This document shows positions 14,978 to 24,776 of a DNA stretch of 32,141 nt, piece by piece; within the stretch, counting starts at the first letter, position 1; each line of letters begins with the position of its first letter. A program made the translations under genes and the position numbers. The stretch is from an uncultured Bacteroidota bacterium (lineage in GTDB: Bacteria > Bacteroidota > Bacteroidia > Chitinophagales > Chitinophagaceae), in NCBI GenBank assembly GCA_903824725.1, contig CAIJXU010000053.1, positions 1-32,141 on the forward strand, in the 5' to 3' direction. The notes below the pieces were generated by a model. That model was not told the origin of the DNA and made no database searches. It saw only the letters and a list, made by a program, of their open reading frames with translations.

Positions 14978-16102
14978 ATGAGTGAACAAATATTATTTAA
15001 AGTAACGGTCGACAACATAACCATTGAAGTTCCAGCGGGCACTACTATTTTGCAAGCGGCAAGACAAATTGGTGGAACTGTCGCACCACCCGCCATGTGT
15101 TATTATAGTAAATTAAAAGGCAGTGGTGGTAAATGTCGTACCTGTTTAGTGGAAGTATCCAAGGGTTCTGAAAAAGATCCTCGACCTATGCCTAAGTTGG
15201 TAGCTTCTTGTCGTACAACTGTGATGGATGGTATGGAAGTTAAAAATATTACGAGTGAAAAAGTAATTGATGCGCGTGCGGGTGTTGTAGAATTTTTATT
15301 ATTAAATCATCCTTTAGATTGCCCTATTTGTGATCAAGCAGGTGAATGTCATTTACAAGATTTAAGTTTTGAGCATGGCGCTTCAAATACGAGGTATGAG
15401 TTTCAAAGACGCACTTTTAAAAAGCATGATTTAGGAAAGCATATTCAATTACATATGACGCGTTGTATTTTATGTTACCGTTGTGTGTTTACAGCAGATG
15501 AATTAACCAATAAAAGAGTGCATGGAATTTTAGATAGAGGGGATCATGCTGAAATTGCAACTCATATTGAAAAGAGTTTAGACAATGAATTCATTGGTAA
15601 TGTAATTGACGTTTGTCCAGTGGGTGCTTTAACTGATAAAACTTTTAGATTTAAAAATAGGGTTTGGTTTTTGAAACCGATGGATGCACATCGCGAATGT
15701 CCTATATGTTCTGGTCGTGTGACTTTATGGAATAGGGGCGATGAAGTATTTAGGGTTACTGCACGCAAGGATGAGTGGGGAGAAATTGAAGATACGCCTC
15801 AAGGTAAGCCAGGATGGATATGTAATACCTGTCGTTTTGATAAAAAGCAAAGTAGTGATTGGGTGATTGAAGGGCCAAGGGCCATTAGTAGACAATCAGT
15901 TATATCACAAGGCCATTACGCAGGAAAAGTTGGAACCCATATCCCTAATGAAACATTTTCTGCAATCAATGAGGGCAGAGCACCCCATTTATTAATGGAT
16001 ATTCACAATGAAAGTGAAGTGAATCAAACCAATATTCATTTAAGTGAAAACGAAGGTCCTTCGAACGGCAGTACTTTTAATCAAAATATTAATAACGCCT
16101 AA
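14978..16102 (+). CDS. nuoG: NADH-quinone oxidoreductase subunit G, short form
   Basis: Carries the electron chain between NuoF and NuoI. N1b: Cys 41, 53, 56 and 78. N5: His 111 and Cys 115, 118 and 124. N4: Cys 163, 166, 169 and 213. A third region (241-285) resembles the 4Fe-4S domain that holds N7 in longer NuoG, but its cysteines are 241, 244, 282 and 285, as CPIC and CNTC pairs rather than the usual spacing. The protein ends at 374 residues without the molybdopterin-like domain of E. coli NuoG (about 900 residues); the tail from about 320 is Asn/Ser-rich. nuoH starts 11 bases later and no remnant of a lost domain is seen, so the short form is genuine. Short NuoG is known in Bacteroidota. 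Confidence 0.93.
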   Translation: MSEQILFKVTVDNITIEVPAGTTILQAARQIGGTVAPPAMCYYSKLKGSGGKCRTCLVEVSKGSEKDPRPMPKLVASCRTTVMDGMEVKNITSEKVIDARAGVVEFLLLNHPLDCPICDQAGECHLQDLSFEHGASNTRYEFQRRTFKKHDLGKHIQLHMTRCILCYRCVFTADELTNKRVHGILDRGDHAEIATHIEKSLDNEFIGNVIDVCPVGALTDKTFRFKNRVWFLKPMDAHRECPICSGRVTLWNRGDEVFRVTARKDEWGEIEDTPQGKPGWICNTCRFDKKQSSDWVIEGPRAISRQSVISQGHYAGKVGTHIPNETFSAINEGRAPHLLMDIHNESEVNQTNIHLSENEGPSNGSTFNQNINNA

Positions 16103-16113
16103 TTTATCATAGC

Positions 16114-17157
16114 ATGACTTTACATTCATTTGATTGGGCCTTAGTTATTGAGAAGCTGATTTTGATTATCATCATCGTGCTGACTACTTTATTAATTACA
16201 TTATACACCACATTTGGCGAACGAAAAGTTGCAGCTATTTTACAAGACCGTCCAGGTCCCAACAGAGTAGGTCCTTTTGGACTATTTCAACCTTTGGCAG
16301 ATGGGTTAAAATTAATTATGAAGGAAGAAATTATTCCTACAGCAGCCAGCAAGTGGTTATTTATTTTAGGTCCAGGCTTGGCGATGACTGCTTCACTTAT
16401 GACATCAGCAGTTATTCCTTGGAGTACTGATCTTCATTTATTTGGACGCACTATTGCATTACAAGTTGCTGACGTGAATATTGGCATCTTATATGTTTTT
16501 GCAGTAGTAAGTATGAGTGTATATGGTATTATGATTGGAGGTTGGGCATCTAATAATAAATTTTCATTGATGTCTGCATTAAGAGCTGCATCGCAAGCCA
16601 TTAGTTATGAAATTGCAATGGGACTTGCCTTGATTGCTTTATTGATGACAACAGGCACTTTAAGTTTAAAAACAATTGTTGCTGATCAAGTATCTGGCCA
16701 TTGGTGGAATGTGGTATACCAACCATTGGGTTTTATTATTTTCTTTATTTGTGCGATGGCCGAATGTAATCGTACCCCTTTTGATTTACCTGAAGCTGAA
16801 AATGAATTGAACTTTGGATACCATCAAGAATATTCTTCAATGAAGTTGGGTTTTTATTTATTTGCAGAATATGTCAATATGATCATGAGTAGCGCCATTA
16901 TGGCTTCTATGTATTTTGGCGGCTATGACTTACCCTTTTTTGATGAAAGCACAGTGGCGCCTAATATCGCTGCAATGATTGGAATAGGAACGTTACTAAT
17001 AAAAATAGTACTCTTTGTATTTTTATTTATGTGGATTCGTTGGACCATTCCAAGGTTTAGGTATGATCAGTTGATGAACTTAGGTTGGAAAACAATGATT
17101 CCTTTAGCGTTATTTAATATGCTTTTAACAGGGGCATTGATATTGGCTAAATTATAA
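16114..17157 (+). CDS. nuoH: NADH-quinone oxidoreductase subunit H
   Basis: Membrane subunit (ND1) joining the peripheral arm to the membrane arm and forming the quinone entry channel. The cytoplasmic loop FGERKVAAILQDRPGPNRVG (about 31-50) and the conserved acidic loop, with AECNRTPFDLPEAENELNFG then YHQEYSS, are textbook NuoH; eight membrane helices are expected. 347 residues, full length. nuoI follows after 25 bases. Confidence 0.97.
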   Translation: MTLHSFDWALVIEKLILIIIIVLTTLLITLYTTFGERKVAAILQDRPGPNRVGPFGLFQPLADGLKLIMKEEIIPTAASKWLFILGPGLAMTASLMTSAVIPWSTDLHLFGRTIALQVADVNIGILYVFAVVSMSVYGIMIGGWASNNKFSLMSALRAASQAISYEIAMGLALIALLMTTGTLSLKTIVADQVSGHWWNVVYQPLGFIIFFICAMAECNRTPFDLPEAENELNFGYHQEYSSMKLGFYLFAEYVNMIMSSAIMASMYFGGYDLPFFDESTVAPNIAAMIGIGTLLIKIVLFVFLFMWIRWTIPRFRYDQLMNLGWKTMIPLALFNMLLTGALILAKL

Positions 17158-17182
17158 TTTTAAAAAACGGAACAAATATAAC

Positions 17183-17719
17183 ATGCAAGCACTTACACAT
17201 CAATCAATCGCAGTTAATCGCAAGCCCATGACTTTTTGGGAGCGTTTGTATTTGATTAATATCATAAAGGGCATGATGATTACATTTAGTCATATGTTCA
17301 AAAAGCAACCTACGATTAGATACCCTGAACAAAAAAGGGAATTTAGTCCTGTATTCAGAGGCTTGCATGTATTGAATAGAGATGAGGAAGGCCGTGAAAA
17401 ATGTACAGCATGTGGTTTGTGCGCAGTGGCTTGTCCAGCCGAAGCCATTACAATGGAAGCGGCAGAAAGAATGGAAGGAGAAGAAAATTTATACAAGGAA
17501 GAAAAATATGCAGCAAAATATGAAATCAATATGTTGCGATGTATATTTTGTGGATTGTGTGAAGAGGCCTGTCCAAAAGACGCTATTTATTTAAGCGAAA
17601 CTTTTGCACCAGCCAATTATACACGTAAAGGTTTTATTTATGACAAAAACGATTTATTAATTCCAAATCCTATCACTAGCGCTGCAGCTTATGAGCAGGC
17701 CAAAGGAGTACAAGCTTAA
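17183..17719 (+). CDS. nuoI: NADH-quinone oxidoreductase subunit I
   Basis: The 23 kDa (TYKY) ferredoxin-like subunit with clusters N6a and N6b. Two CxxCxxCxxxC motifs are present: Cys 74, 77, 80 and 84, and Cys 120, 123, 126 and 130. The amphipathic N-terminal segment (about 17-40) docks to the membrane domain. The 178 residues end in a short Ala-rich tail. nuoJ follows five bases after its stop. Confidence 0.96.
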   Translation: MQALTHQSIAVNRKPMTFWERLYLINIIKGMMITFSHMFKKQPTIRYPEQKREFSPVFRGLHVLNRDEEGREKCTACGLCAVACPAEAITMEAAERMEGEENLYKEEKYAAKYEINMLRCIFCGLCEEACPKDAIYLSETFAPANYTRKGFIYDKNDLLIPNPITSAAAYEQAKGVQA

Positions 17720-17724
17720 TTGAC

Positions 17725-18225
17725 ATGAGTATATTACAAATTTTATTTTTTGCATTATCTGCCTTTGCTATTGTAAGTGCCATTATGGTATTGATAAGCA
17801 AGAATCCAATACACAGCGTGCTTTGGTTAATTTTAGTATTTTTTGCTATTTCAGGACACTATATATTATTAAATGCGCAATTTTTAGCCATTGTAAACAT
17901 TATAGTATACGCAGGGGCCATCATGGTATTGTTTTTATTTGTGATCATGTTAATCAATATTAAAAAGGACAGCGAACCGCAAAAACAATTTTTAGTCAAA
18001 TTATTGGGTGTGTTAGCAGGCGGTAGTTTTTTAACTTTATTGGTTGCTTTAATTAAACAAACGGCACAAATAGAAGGGAGACAACTTTTAATGAAAGATG
18101 GCGTAATTGGATTAATACATCCCTTGGGAAAAGTATTATTTACCGATTATGTAATTCCATTTGAAATAAGCAGCGTCTTGTTTTTAAGTGCGATGGTGGG
18201 TGCGGTTATTATTGGAAAAAAATAA
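17725..18225 (+). CDS. nuoJ: NADH-quinone oxidoreductase subunit J
   Basis: Membrane subunit (ND6) with five expected helices, adjacent to the quinone site and the central hydrophilic axis. The conserved helix 3 reads [20 protein letters not shown], including the pi-bulge Tyr-Ala-Gly-Ala region. 166 residues. Start ATG at 17725, five bases after nuoI, so translation may be coupled. nuoK follows after 11 bases. Confidence 0.95.
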   Translation: MSILQILFFALSAFAIVSAIMVLISKNPIHSVLWLILVFFAISGHYILLNAQFLAIVNIIVYAGAIMVLFLFVIMLINIKKDSEPQKQFLVKLLGVLAGGSFLTLLVALIKQTAQIEGRQLLMKDGVIGLIHPLGKVLFTDYVIPFEISSVLFLSAMVGAVIIGKK

Positions 18226-18236
18226 ATTTATTTGGT

Positions 18237-18572
18237 ATGCCTATACAGTATTATATCTATTTGTGCTTAGCCCTTTTCAGCATTGGCGTAACGGGGGTAT
18301 TAACACGCCGAAATGCCATTGTGGTGTTTATGTGTATTGAACTTATGTTAAATGCGGTAAACTTATTATTAGTTGCTTTTTCAAAAATGTTTCATGGATT
18401 GGCTTTGGCAAGTGATGCTACAACTACAGTAGGGATTGAAGGGCAAGTGTTTGTATTTTTTATCATGGTAGTAGCTGCTGCAGAAGTGAGTGTTGGATTG
18501 GCGATTATAGTGATGATGTATCGTAATACCCATTCTGTAGATATTAATTTCTTAAACAGATTAAAGAACTAA
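18237..18572 (+). CDS. nuoK: NADH-quinone oxidoreductase subunit K
   Basis: Small ND4L-type membrane subunit with three helices. The two membrane glutamates used in proton transfer are in place, one in [12 protein letters not shown] and one in [11 protein letters not shown]. 111 residues. Tightly packed between nuoJ and nuoL, with 11-base gaps on both sides. Confidence 0.96.
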   Translation: MPIQYYIYLCLALFSIGVTGVLTRRNAIVVFMCIELMLNAVNLLLVAFSKMFHGLALASDATTTVGIEGQVFVFFIMVVAAAEVSVGLAIIVMMYRNTHSVDINFLNRLKN

Positions 18573-18583
18573 TTTAATTCAAC

Positions 18584-20497
18584 ATGAAAGTAATTATTGG
18601 TTTTATAGTACTTTGGCCGCTTGTTGGATTTTTATTCAACGGACTAGGACGACATTTTTGGAGTAAAAAAGTAGTGGCGTATAAAGCAACTGGCTATGTG
18701 GTAGCTTCGTTCATTGCAAGCATTTTTGCATTTGTGCAAGTGCAAAATCAAGGTGCTGTTTCGGTTCATTATTTTGACTTTATTAATACTGCACATTTTA
18801 AAATTCCCTTTGATTTAAAAGTAGACGCCTTGTCTTCCCTTTTTTTATTGGTCATCACTGGGGTGGGTTCGTTAATTCATTTGTATTCTACAGCCTATAT
18901 GAAGCAGGAGTCTTCCTCGGATTATGCGCGATATTTTTCCTATCTGAACTTATTCATCTTCTCCATGTTGATCTTGGTATTGGGAGATAATTTTGTGATT
19001 ATGTTTATTGGATGGGAGGGTGTAGGACTTTGTTCTTATTTATTAATTGGATATTGGTTTACCAATACTCATTTTAATTACGCTGCTAAAAAAGCGTTCA
19101 TCATGAACCGTATTGGTGATCTAGGATTTTTGTTGGCTATTTTTTGGTTGATTGCGAAACTAGGTACCGTGAGTTACAGTGAAGTTTTTACAGCAGAAAG
19201 TATTGCTAAATTATCTACTACCGATATTACTGCAATCACCTTATTATTATTTGTAGGTGCCATGGGGAAGAGTGCTCAAATACCATTATATACTTGGTTG
19301 CCGGATGCGATGGCGGGCCCAACACCTGTATCTGCATTAATACATGCCGCGACCATGGTAACGGCTGGAATTTATATGATTACTAGAAGTCATCTTTTAT
19401 TTAGTCATAGCGAGATGACGCAAAATCTGGTTGCTGTTATTGGAATAAGCACTGCTTTATTAGGTGCGACCATTGCACTAAAACAAAACGATATAAAAAA
19501 GGTATTGGCTTATTCAACAGTGAGTCAATTGGGATATATGTTTTTAGGATTAGGAGTGGGCGCTTATTCAGGAGCTGTATTTCATGTGATCACCCACGCT
19601 TTTTTTAAAGCTTTATTATTCTTAGGTGCAGGTTCTGTTATACATGCGATGCACCATGAACAAGATATTCAAAAAATGGGAGGCTTGAAATCTAAATTGC
19701 CTATCACGCATCTTACTTTTTTAATTGGATGTATTGCTATTGCAGGTATTCCTCCATTTAGTGGATTCTTTTCAAAAGATGAAATATTAGCAGCAGCTTA
19801 TGCCAAAAATCCAGTGTACTGGTTTTTAGCTATCCTAGGTTCTGCCATGACTGCATTTTATATGTTCCGTTTATACGCCACTACATTCTTAGGAAAGTTC
19901 AGAGGTACAACCGAACAGGATCATCATTTACATGAATCACCATTAGCCATGACGCTGCCCTTGATCGTATTAGCGGTATTGAGTGCTATTGCTGGAGCTA
20001 TTGGTATTCCTGAAATCATGGGAGGACATCATTGGATTGGACAACAACTATCTAGCATTGTAGGCGCTGCGAAGGAGACTACATTAACACATACTATAGA
20101 ATGGGCATTAATGGGTACCTCTACTATGTTGGCCCTATTAGCTTGCTTGTTTGCGATTAATAAGTATCGTCAAAAAGCAGATGGCGAACCCACCACACCA
20201 TTAGGTAAATTATTATTTCATAAGTGGTATGTAGATGAATTTTATGATACACTTATTGTAAAGCCTTTAAATAATTTCGCTGGATTTTTAAAAAATAGTA
20301 TCGAAAAAAAGGTCATTGATGGCGCCGTCAATGGTACTGGAAAAATAGTTCAGTATAGTGCTCGACAATTAAGACTCATTCAAAATGGTCAAGTGGGGTA
20401 TTATATTTTATTTATGGTTTTTAGTATTGTACTATTATTAATCCTTTGGTTTAATGACACTATTATATTGCGATTTTATTACTCATTGATTAAATAA
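18584..20497 (+). CDS. nuoL: NADH-quinone oxidoreductase subunit L
   Basis: Distal antiporter-like proton-pumping subunit (ND5). MFIGWEGVGLCSYLLIGYW holds the conserved membrane Glu. The stretch from YTWLPDAMAGPTPVSALIHA to ATMVTAGIYMITR is the proton-antiporter family signature. KVLAYSTVSQLGYMFLGLGV and HAFFKALLFLGAGSVIHAMH follow as expected. The C-terminal third contains the loop leading into the long lateral helix (about 545-600) and a last membrane helix near 610-630. 637 residues, full length. nuoM follows after 15 bases. Confidence 0.97.
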   Translation: MKVIIGFIVLWPLVGFLFNGLGRHFWSKKVVAYKATGYVVASFIASIFAFVQVQNQGAVSVHYFDFINTAHFKIPFDLKVDALSSLFLLVITGVGSLIHLYSTAYMKQESSSDYARYFSYLNLFIFSMLILVLGDNFVIMFIGWEGVGLCSYLLIGYWFTNTHFNYAAKKAFIMNRIGDLGFLLAIFWLIAKLGTVSYSEVFTAESIAKLSTTDITAITLLLFVGAMGKSAQIPLYTWLPDAMAGPTPVSALIHAATMVTAGIYMITRSHLLFSHSEMTQNLVAVIGISTALLGATIALKQNDIKKVLAYSTVSQLGYMFLGLGVGAYSGAVFHVITHAFFKALLFLGAGSVIHAMHHEQDIQKMGGLKSKLPITHLTFLIGCIAIAGIPPFSGFFSKDEILAAAYAKNPVYWFLAILGSAMTAFYMFRLYATTFLGKFRGTTEQDHHLHESPLAMTLPLIVLAVLSAIAGAIGIPEIMGGHHWIGQQLSSIVGAAKETTLTHTIEWALMGTSTMLALLACLFAINKYRQKADGEPTTPLGKLLFHKWYVDEFYDTLIVKPLNNFAGFLKNSIEKKVIDGAVNGTGKIVQYSARQLRLIQNGQVGYYILFMVFSIVLLLILWFNDTIILRFYYSLIK

Positions 20498-20512
20498 ATT
20501 ATTTTAAGCTAT

Positions 20513-21931
20513 ATGTTACTTTTATTCATATTAATTCCACTGCTTACCGCAATGCTGCTGCTTTTTGTTAAAAACAACAAAATGGCAAATAATATTGCAG
20601 TGTTAACGACAATAGTCACATTAGGCCTAGCCATTTTTGTTGCATACAAAGGGGCAGTTGATTATAATCAACCTTGGATTTTAATTTTGAATACGCGTTT
20701 TTTATTACATGCAGATGGCTTAGCTAAAATCTTAATTTTATTAACGGGTATCAGCTTTCCTGCAATTATAATCGCGACAACGCAAAATCAACCTAAACAA
20801 AAAAATATTTTTCTTTCTTTATTGTTATTTACGCAAAGTGGATTAATGGGTGTGTTTTTAGCAGGAGATGCTTTGTTATTTTATTTTTTCTGGGAATTAG
20901 CATTGATTCCTGTTTATTTTTTAAGTTCCATTTGGGGTGGTGAAAAAAGAGTGGCCGTTACTTTTAAGTTTTTCATCTATACTTTTTTAGGATCCTTGTT
21001 GATGTTAGTAGGGATTATCTTATTATACATTCACACAAGCGAACAAAATTTCTTGATTTCAACTTTGATGCATGCAAGTTTAACCCCGGTTCAACAAGCC
21101 ACTGCATTTGTATTATTTTTTCTTGCCTTCGCTATCAAAATGCCCCTCTTCCCTTTCCATACTTGGCAACCTGACGCATATGAGCAATCTCCAACTGCAG
21201 TGACAATGGTGTTGAGTGCAGTGATGGTTAAGATGGGATTGTATGGCGTTATTCGTTGGTTATTACCTTTATTTCCTTTGGCAGCTAAGACGAATGCTTT
21301 ATTTATTGTAAGCTTGTCGATTGTAGGTGTTTTATATGCTTCCTTTATCGCGATTCGTCAGGATGACATCAAACGCTTGATTGCTTATTCATCTATTGCT
21401 CATATTGGATTAATGAATGCTGCCTTATTTACTCAAAATCAAATAGGATTACAAGGTGTTTTAATACAATTGTTTTCTCATGGTATTAACGTTTTAGGAC
21501 TTTGGATTGTAGCTGATATTATTGAACAACAAACAGGGATTAGATCCATGAAACAAATGGGTGGGCTCGCTAAGGCACAACCTACCTTAGCCATTTTATT
21601 AGTGGGGTTTGCACTTGCCAATATTGCATTGCCTTTGACCAACGCCTTTGTAGGCGAATTTTTAATTTTCAATAGCTTATTCCAATTTAATATTTGGGCT
21701 GCGGCTTTTGCTGGTGTAAGTGTCGTTTTATCGGCCATTTATACTTTAAACATGATTCAAAAAGTAGCTTATGGTGAATTAAGTACGCCGATGCAAGCCA
21801 TGAATACACCTAATAAAAATGCACAAATTGTTTTAATCATTTTATTGGTCATTGTATTTGTCACAGGAGTATTTCCACAACCGCTTTTCAATTTAACTGC
21901 AGATAGTTTACAACAAATCATAATCAAATAA
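20513..21931 (+). CDS. nuoM: NADH-quinone oxidoreductase subunit M
   Basis: Antiporter-like proton-pumping subunit (ND4) with 14 expected helices. Key charged residues are visible: the Glu of FFWELALIPVYFLSSIWGG, and the Lys of MVLSAVMVKMGLYGVIRWL after PFHTWQPDAYEQSPTAVT. The IRQDDIKRLIAYSSIAHIGL segment is typical. 472 residues, full length. nuoN follows after 15 bases. Confidence 0.97.
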   Translation: MLLLFILIPLLTAMLLLFVKNNKMANNIAVLTTIVTLGLAIFVAYKGAVDYNQPWILILNTRFLLHADGLAKILILLTGISFPAIIIATTQNQPKQKNIFLSLLLFTQSGLMGVFLAGDALLFYFFWELALIPVYFLSSIWGGEKRVAVTFKFFIYTFLGSLLMLVGIILLYIHTSEQNFLISTLMHASLTPVQQATAFVLFFLAFAIKMPLFPFHTWQPDAYEQSPTAVTMVLSAVMVKMGLYGVIRWLLPLFPLAAKTNALFIVSLSIVGVLYASFIAIRQDDIKRLIAYSSIAHIGLMNAALFTQNQIGLQGVLIQLFSHGINVLGLWIVADIIEQQTGIRSMKQMGGLAKAQPTLAILLVGFALANIALPLTNAFVGEFLIFNSLFQFNIWAAAFAGVSVVLSAIYTLNMIQKVAYGELSTPMQAMNTPNKNAQIVLIILLVIVFVTGVFPQPLFNLTADSLQQIIIK

Positions 21932-21946
21932 TTAAATTAATTAGTA

Positions 21947-23320
21947 ATGAACGCAATTATAGTTTCTGCATTATTGGGTGTGATCATGATGTTTTCTTCC
22001 TGGTGTGTTAAAGGTGAGCGAACTCAAAAAACGATTGCCCTCATAGGCCTGTTCGTTTTAATTGTTGCTAATTTAGCCCAAATGAACGGATGGTATGTCG
22101 TCAACTATGACACAAAGTCGATGTTGACTTTTTCTAGATTTGGATTGTACGCCAACACTTTATTTTTCGGACTTACCTTTATTTATATATGGATCAATGG
22201 AGAAGAGATTTCTAAAATTGGAAATCATGCTGCTGATTTTTACGCCTTATTCTTTTTTATGCTTTGCGGCGTGAGTGTACTTACTTCATTTGACAATTTA
22301 CTAATGTTATTTATAGGCATTGAAATATTATCTATCCCTTTATACATTTTAACAGGGTCCGATAAAAAAAGCTTATTTAGTAATGAAGCTGCTATCAAAT
22401 ATTTTTTGATGGGATCATTTTCAACTGGCATTCTTTTGTTAGGCATCACTTTAATTTATGGAGCTACAGGTAGTTTTCACTTAACTATTCCACAAGCGGG
22501 AGTTAAATATGAGCAATTCATGACGTCGGCAGGTTTGATTTTGATTTTTGCTGCTATGAATTTTAAAGTATCTGCTGCTCCCTTTCATTTTTGGACACCC
22601 GATGTATACGATGGCGCACCCACTGTATTTACTTCTTTTATGGCAACGATAGCCAAAGCAGCAGGATTTATTGCATTTATTACAATTTTTCAAACGCAGT
22701 ACAAAGCATTAGGATATAGCTGGGGACTTATATTACCTTTTGTAATTATAAGTACTTTACTTGTAGGGAATGTGACAGCGGTATTTCAACGAAGTGTCAA
22801 AAGGATGTTGGCTTATTCGAGTATCGCGCAAGCAGGTTTTATGTTATTTGCATTATATGGTACATCAACACTTGCCAATGAAGGTATTTTATTATACATG
22901 GTGGTTTATTCATTAGCCAGTATTGGTGTTTTTGCAGTCCTTATTAAAATGAAAGAAAATAGTATTGAAGCTTTTCATGGTTTAGGGAAAAGCCATCCAT
23001 TATTAGCCTTTTTAACCACTGTATTTTTATGCTCTTTGGCTGGTATACCTATTACAGGCGGATTTTTTGCAAAATACTATATGATCAATTCTATTTTATT
23101 GGCAGGTGCAGGGCTTTGGTTGGTGATCGTAGCCATGGTATTTGCGACCATTAGTGTGTATTATTATTTCAAAGTGATTCAAGCTATGTATTTTGTTGAA
23201 GGCCATCCAGCTATCATGGAGTTGGATAAGACCTATACTTATAAGTTATCGGTTATTGCCATTTTACTGCTTATCCTTGGTGTTTTCCCAAGTTTATTGT
23301 TCAATTATCTCTACTTTTAA
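21947..23320 (+). CDS. nuoN: NADH-quinone oxidoreductase subunit N
   Basis: Third antiporter-like pumping subunit (ND2). LFIGIEILSIPLYILTG carries the conserved Glu, and PFHFWTPDVYDGAPTVFTSF followed by MATIAKAAGF carries the conserved Lys. RSVKRMLAYSSIAQAGFML matches the family. 457 residues, full length and last gene of the nuo operon. No strong terminator follows; only a weak hairpin lies in the 80 bases before the permease gene, so some read-through is possible. Confidence 0.97.
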   Translation: MNAIIVSALLGVIMMFSSWCVKGERTQKTIALIGLFVLIVANLAQMNGWYVVNYDTKSMLTFSRFGLYANTLFFGLTFIYIWINGEEISKIGNHAADFYALFFFMLCGVSVLTSFDNLLMLFIGIEILSIPLYILTGSDKKSLFSNEAAIKYFLMGSFSTGILLLGITLIYGATGSFHLTIPQAGVKYEQFMTSAGLILIFAAMNFKVSAAPFHFWTPDVYDGAPTVFTSFMATIAKAAGFIAFITIFQTQYKALGYSWGLILPFVIISTLLVGNVTAVFQRSVKRMLAYSSIAQAGFMLFALYGTSTLANEGILLYMVVYSLASIGVFAVLIKMKENSIEAFHGLGKSHPLLAFLTTVFLCSLAGIPITGGFFAKYYMINSILLAGAGLWLVIVAMVFATISVYYYFKVIQAMYFVEGHPAIMELDKTYTYKLSVIAILLLILGVFPSLLFNYLYF

Positions 23321-23400
23321 CCGCTCTTCATTTAGTAGGGCTTTTGAAATGGACTTTGTTTTAATCTGTACTACCTTTATTGTTCAATAAAATTGTGAGC

Positions 23401-24684
23401 ATGACGCTTCAGGATTCATTTATATTAGCTTGGCGAACTGTAAAAAGTAACAAATTAAGAACCAGTATTACTGTTGCCATTATTGCATTTGGTATCATGG
23501 CACTCATCGGTATTATTACCGCCATTTCGGCAATGAATCAAAGTTTAAAGGAAAATTTTTCCTTCATGGGTGCGAATGCATTTAGTATTCGATATAAGGA
23601 AATGAATGCTCGTATTATGGGTGGTGATGGCGGAAATCAGGAAGATTTTGTAAAAGCAAAAAAAGGGCAAAAAGAAAAAAAATCAAATTTAAATAAGCCC
23701 ATTCGATTAGAGGAATCCACTTATTTTAAAGAACATTATAGTTTTAATAGAGCTCAGGTAAGCGTCTATCGACGTGGTAATGGTAATAATGAGTTACATT
23801 ATAAAAATAAAAAAACAAATCCTCAAATCACTATGTGGGGTGCGGATGAAAATTATATTGGAGTGAATGGCTATGAATTAAATATGGGACGTAATTTGAA
23901 TAATGTGGATTTAGAAAGTGGGCGTAATGTGTGTTTAATAGGAAGTAATGTGGCCGCTAAATTATTTCCAGCTAATCCTGAAAAAAGTGTAGATAAAGTT
24001 ATACTTGTAGGAGGGAAACCTTATCGTGTAGTTGGTTTGTTGAAATCAAAAGGTTCAAGTGCTATGATGCGTCAGGATGATATTGTAGTTACTTCTGTAA
24101 AAAACTTAAGACAATACCAACTTACTAATTCCTATCAAATTGGAGTGATGGTGAATAATGTTGCCGAATTAGATCCCGCTATTGGCGAATCAATGGAGCA
24201 AATGAGAAAAGCAAGAAGATTAATCCCAAGTGAGTCAGAAAATTTTGTGATTGATAAAAGCGACAAATTTGCAGATATGTTCATTGGCTTTTTAGCAGGG
24301 ATCAGTGGCGCTGCAGGTGCTATTGGAATGATTACCTTAATTGGTGCCGCGATTGGCTTAATGAATATTATGTTGGTGGCAGTGAATGAAAGAACAAGGG
24401 AAGTGGGTTTGATTAAAGCACTAGGGGGAAAGAAAAAAGATGTGCGTCGTCAATTTTTATTTGAGAGTATTTTAATAAGTGTTTTAGGTGCGGTGTTCGG
24501 AATTATTTTAGGTGTATTAGTCGGAAATATTTTCAGTTTGGTTTTGCATACTGGATTTGTAATTCCATGGACCTGGGTGGTGATTGGTATTGCAATATGT
24601 TCTTTTGTGGGATTGGCTGCTGGTATTTATCCTGCAATGAAAGCGGCAGCGTTAAATCCTATCGATGCATTAAGGTATGAATAG
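23401..24684 (+). CDS. FtsX/MacB-like ABC transporter permease
   Basis: Inner-membrane permease with the MacB/LolC-type layout: a cytoplasmic N-terminus (LAWRTVKSNKLRTSITVAII) entering a first helix at about 22-45, a periplasmic MacB_PCD-like domain (about 46-285), then three helices in the FtsX domain. MNIMLVAVNERTREVGLIKA followed by LGGKKKDVRRQF is the coupling-helix signature. 427 residues from the ATG at 23401; a TTG seven codons upstream also keeps the frame. Such proteins work as dimers with an ATPase to drive lipoprotein or peptide movement or mechanotransmission across the envelope. No ATPase gene lies within the window, so the partner is encoded elsewhere. TACCTTTA at 23372-23379 is a near-match promoter box. 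Confidence 0.9.
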   Translation: MTLQDSFILAWRTVKSNKLRTSITVAIIAFGIMALIGIITAISAMNQSLKENFSFMGANAFSIRYKEMNARIMGGDGGNQEDFVKAKKGQKEKKSNLNKPIRLEESTYFKEHYSFNRAQVSVYRRGNGNNELHYKNKKTNPQITMWGADENYIGVNGYELNMGRNLNNVDLESGRNVCLIGSNVAAKLFPANPEKSVDKVILVGGKPYRVVGLLKSKGSSAMMRQDDIVVTSVKNLRQYQLTNSYQIGVMVNNVAELDPAIGESMEQMRKARRLIPSESENFVIDKSDKFADMFIGFLAGISGAAGAIGMITLIGAAIGLMNIMLVAVNERTREVGLIKALGGKKKDVRRQFLFESILISVLGAVFGIILGVLVGNIFSLVLHTGFVIPWTWVVIGIAICSFVGLAAGIYPAMKAAALNPIDALRYE

Positions 24685-24722
24685 TATACAATTGTAAACT
24701 ATAAAATAAATAGACGAAAAAG

Positions 24723-24753
24723 AAAAACCCCACTCATTTTGAGTGGGGTTTTT
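24723..24753. terminator. Bidirectional terminator between the permease and metalloprotease genes
   Basis: A perfect 13-pair stem (24723-24735 with 24741-24753) around an ATTTT loop. The stem begins with five A and ends with five T, so both strands give a GC-rich hairpin followed by a U run. It serves the two convergent genes, 39 bases after the permease stop and 24 bases before the metalloprotease stop. Confidence 0.92.
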
Positions 24754-24776
24754 CTTTTTATAAAAATGCGAATGAA

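Noticed and set aside
23323..23345. Hairpin GCTCT/AGGGC plus TTTT after nuoN
   Set aside because: Only five pairs including a G-T, with a 9-base loop. Too weak to call as a terminator.
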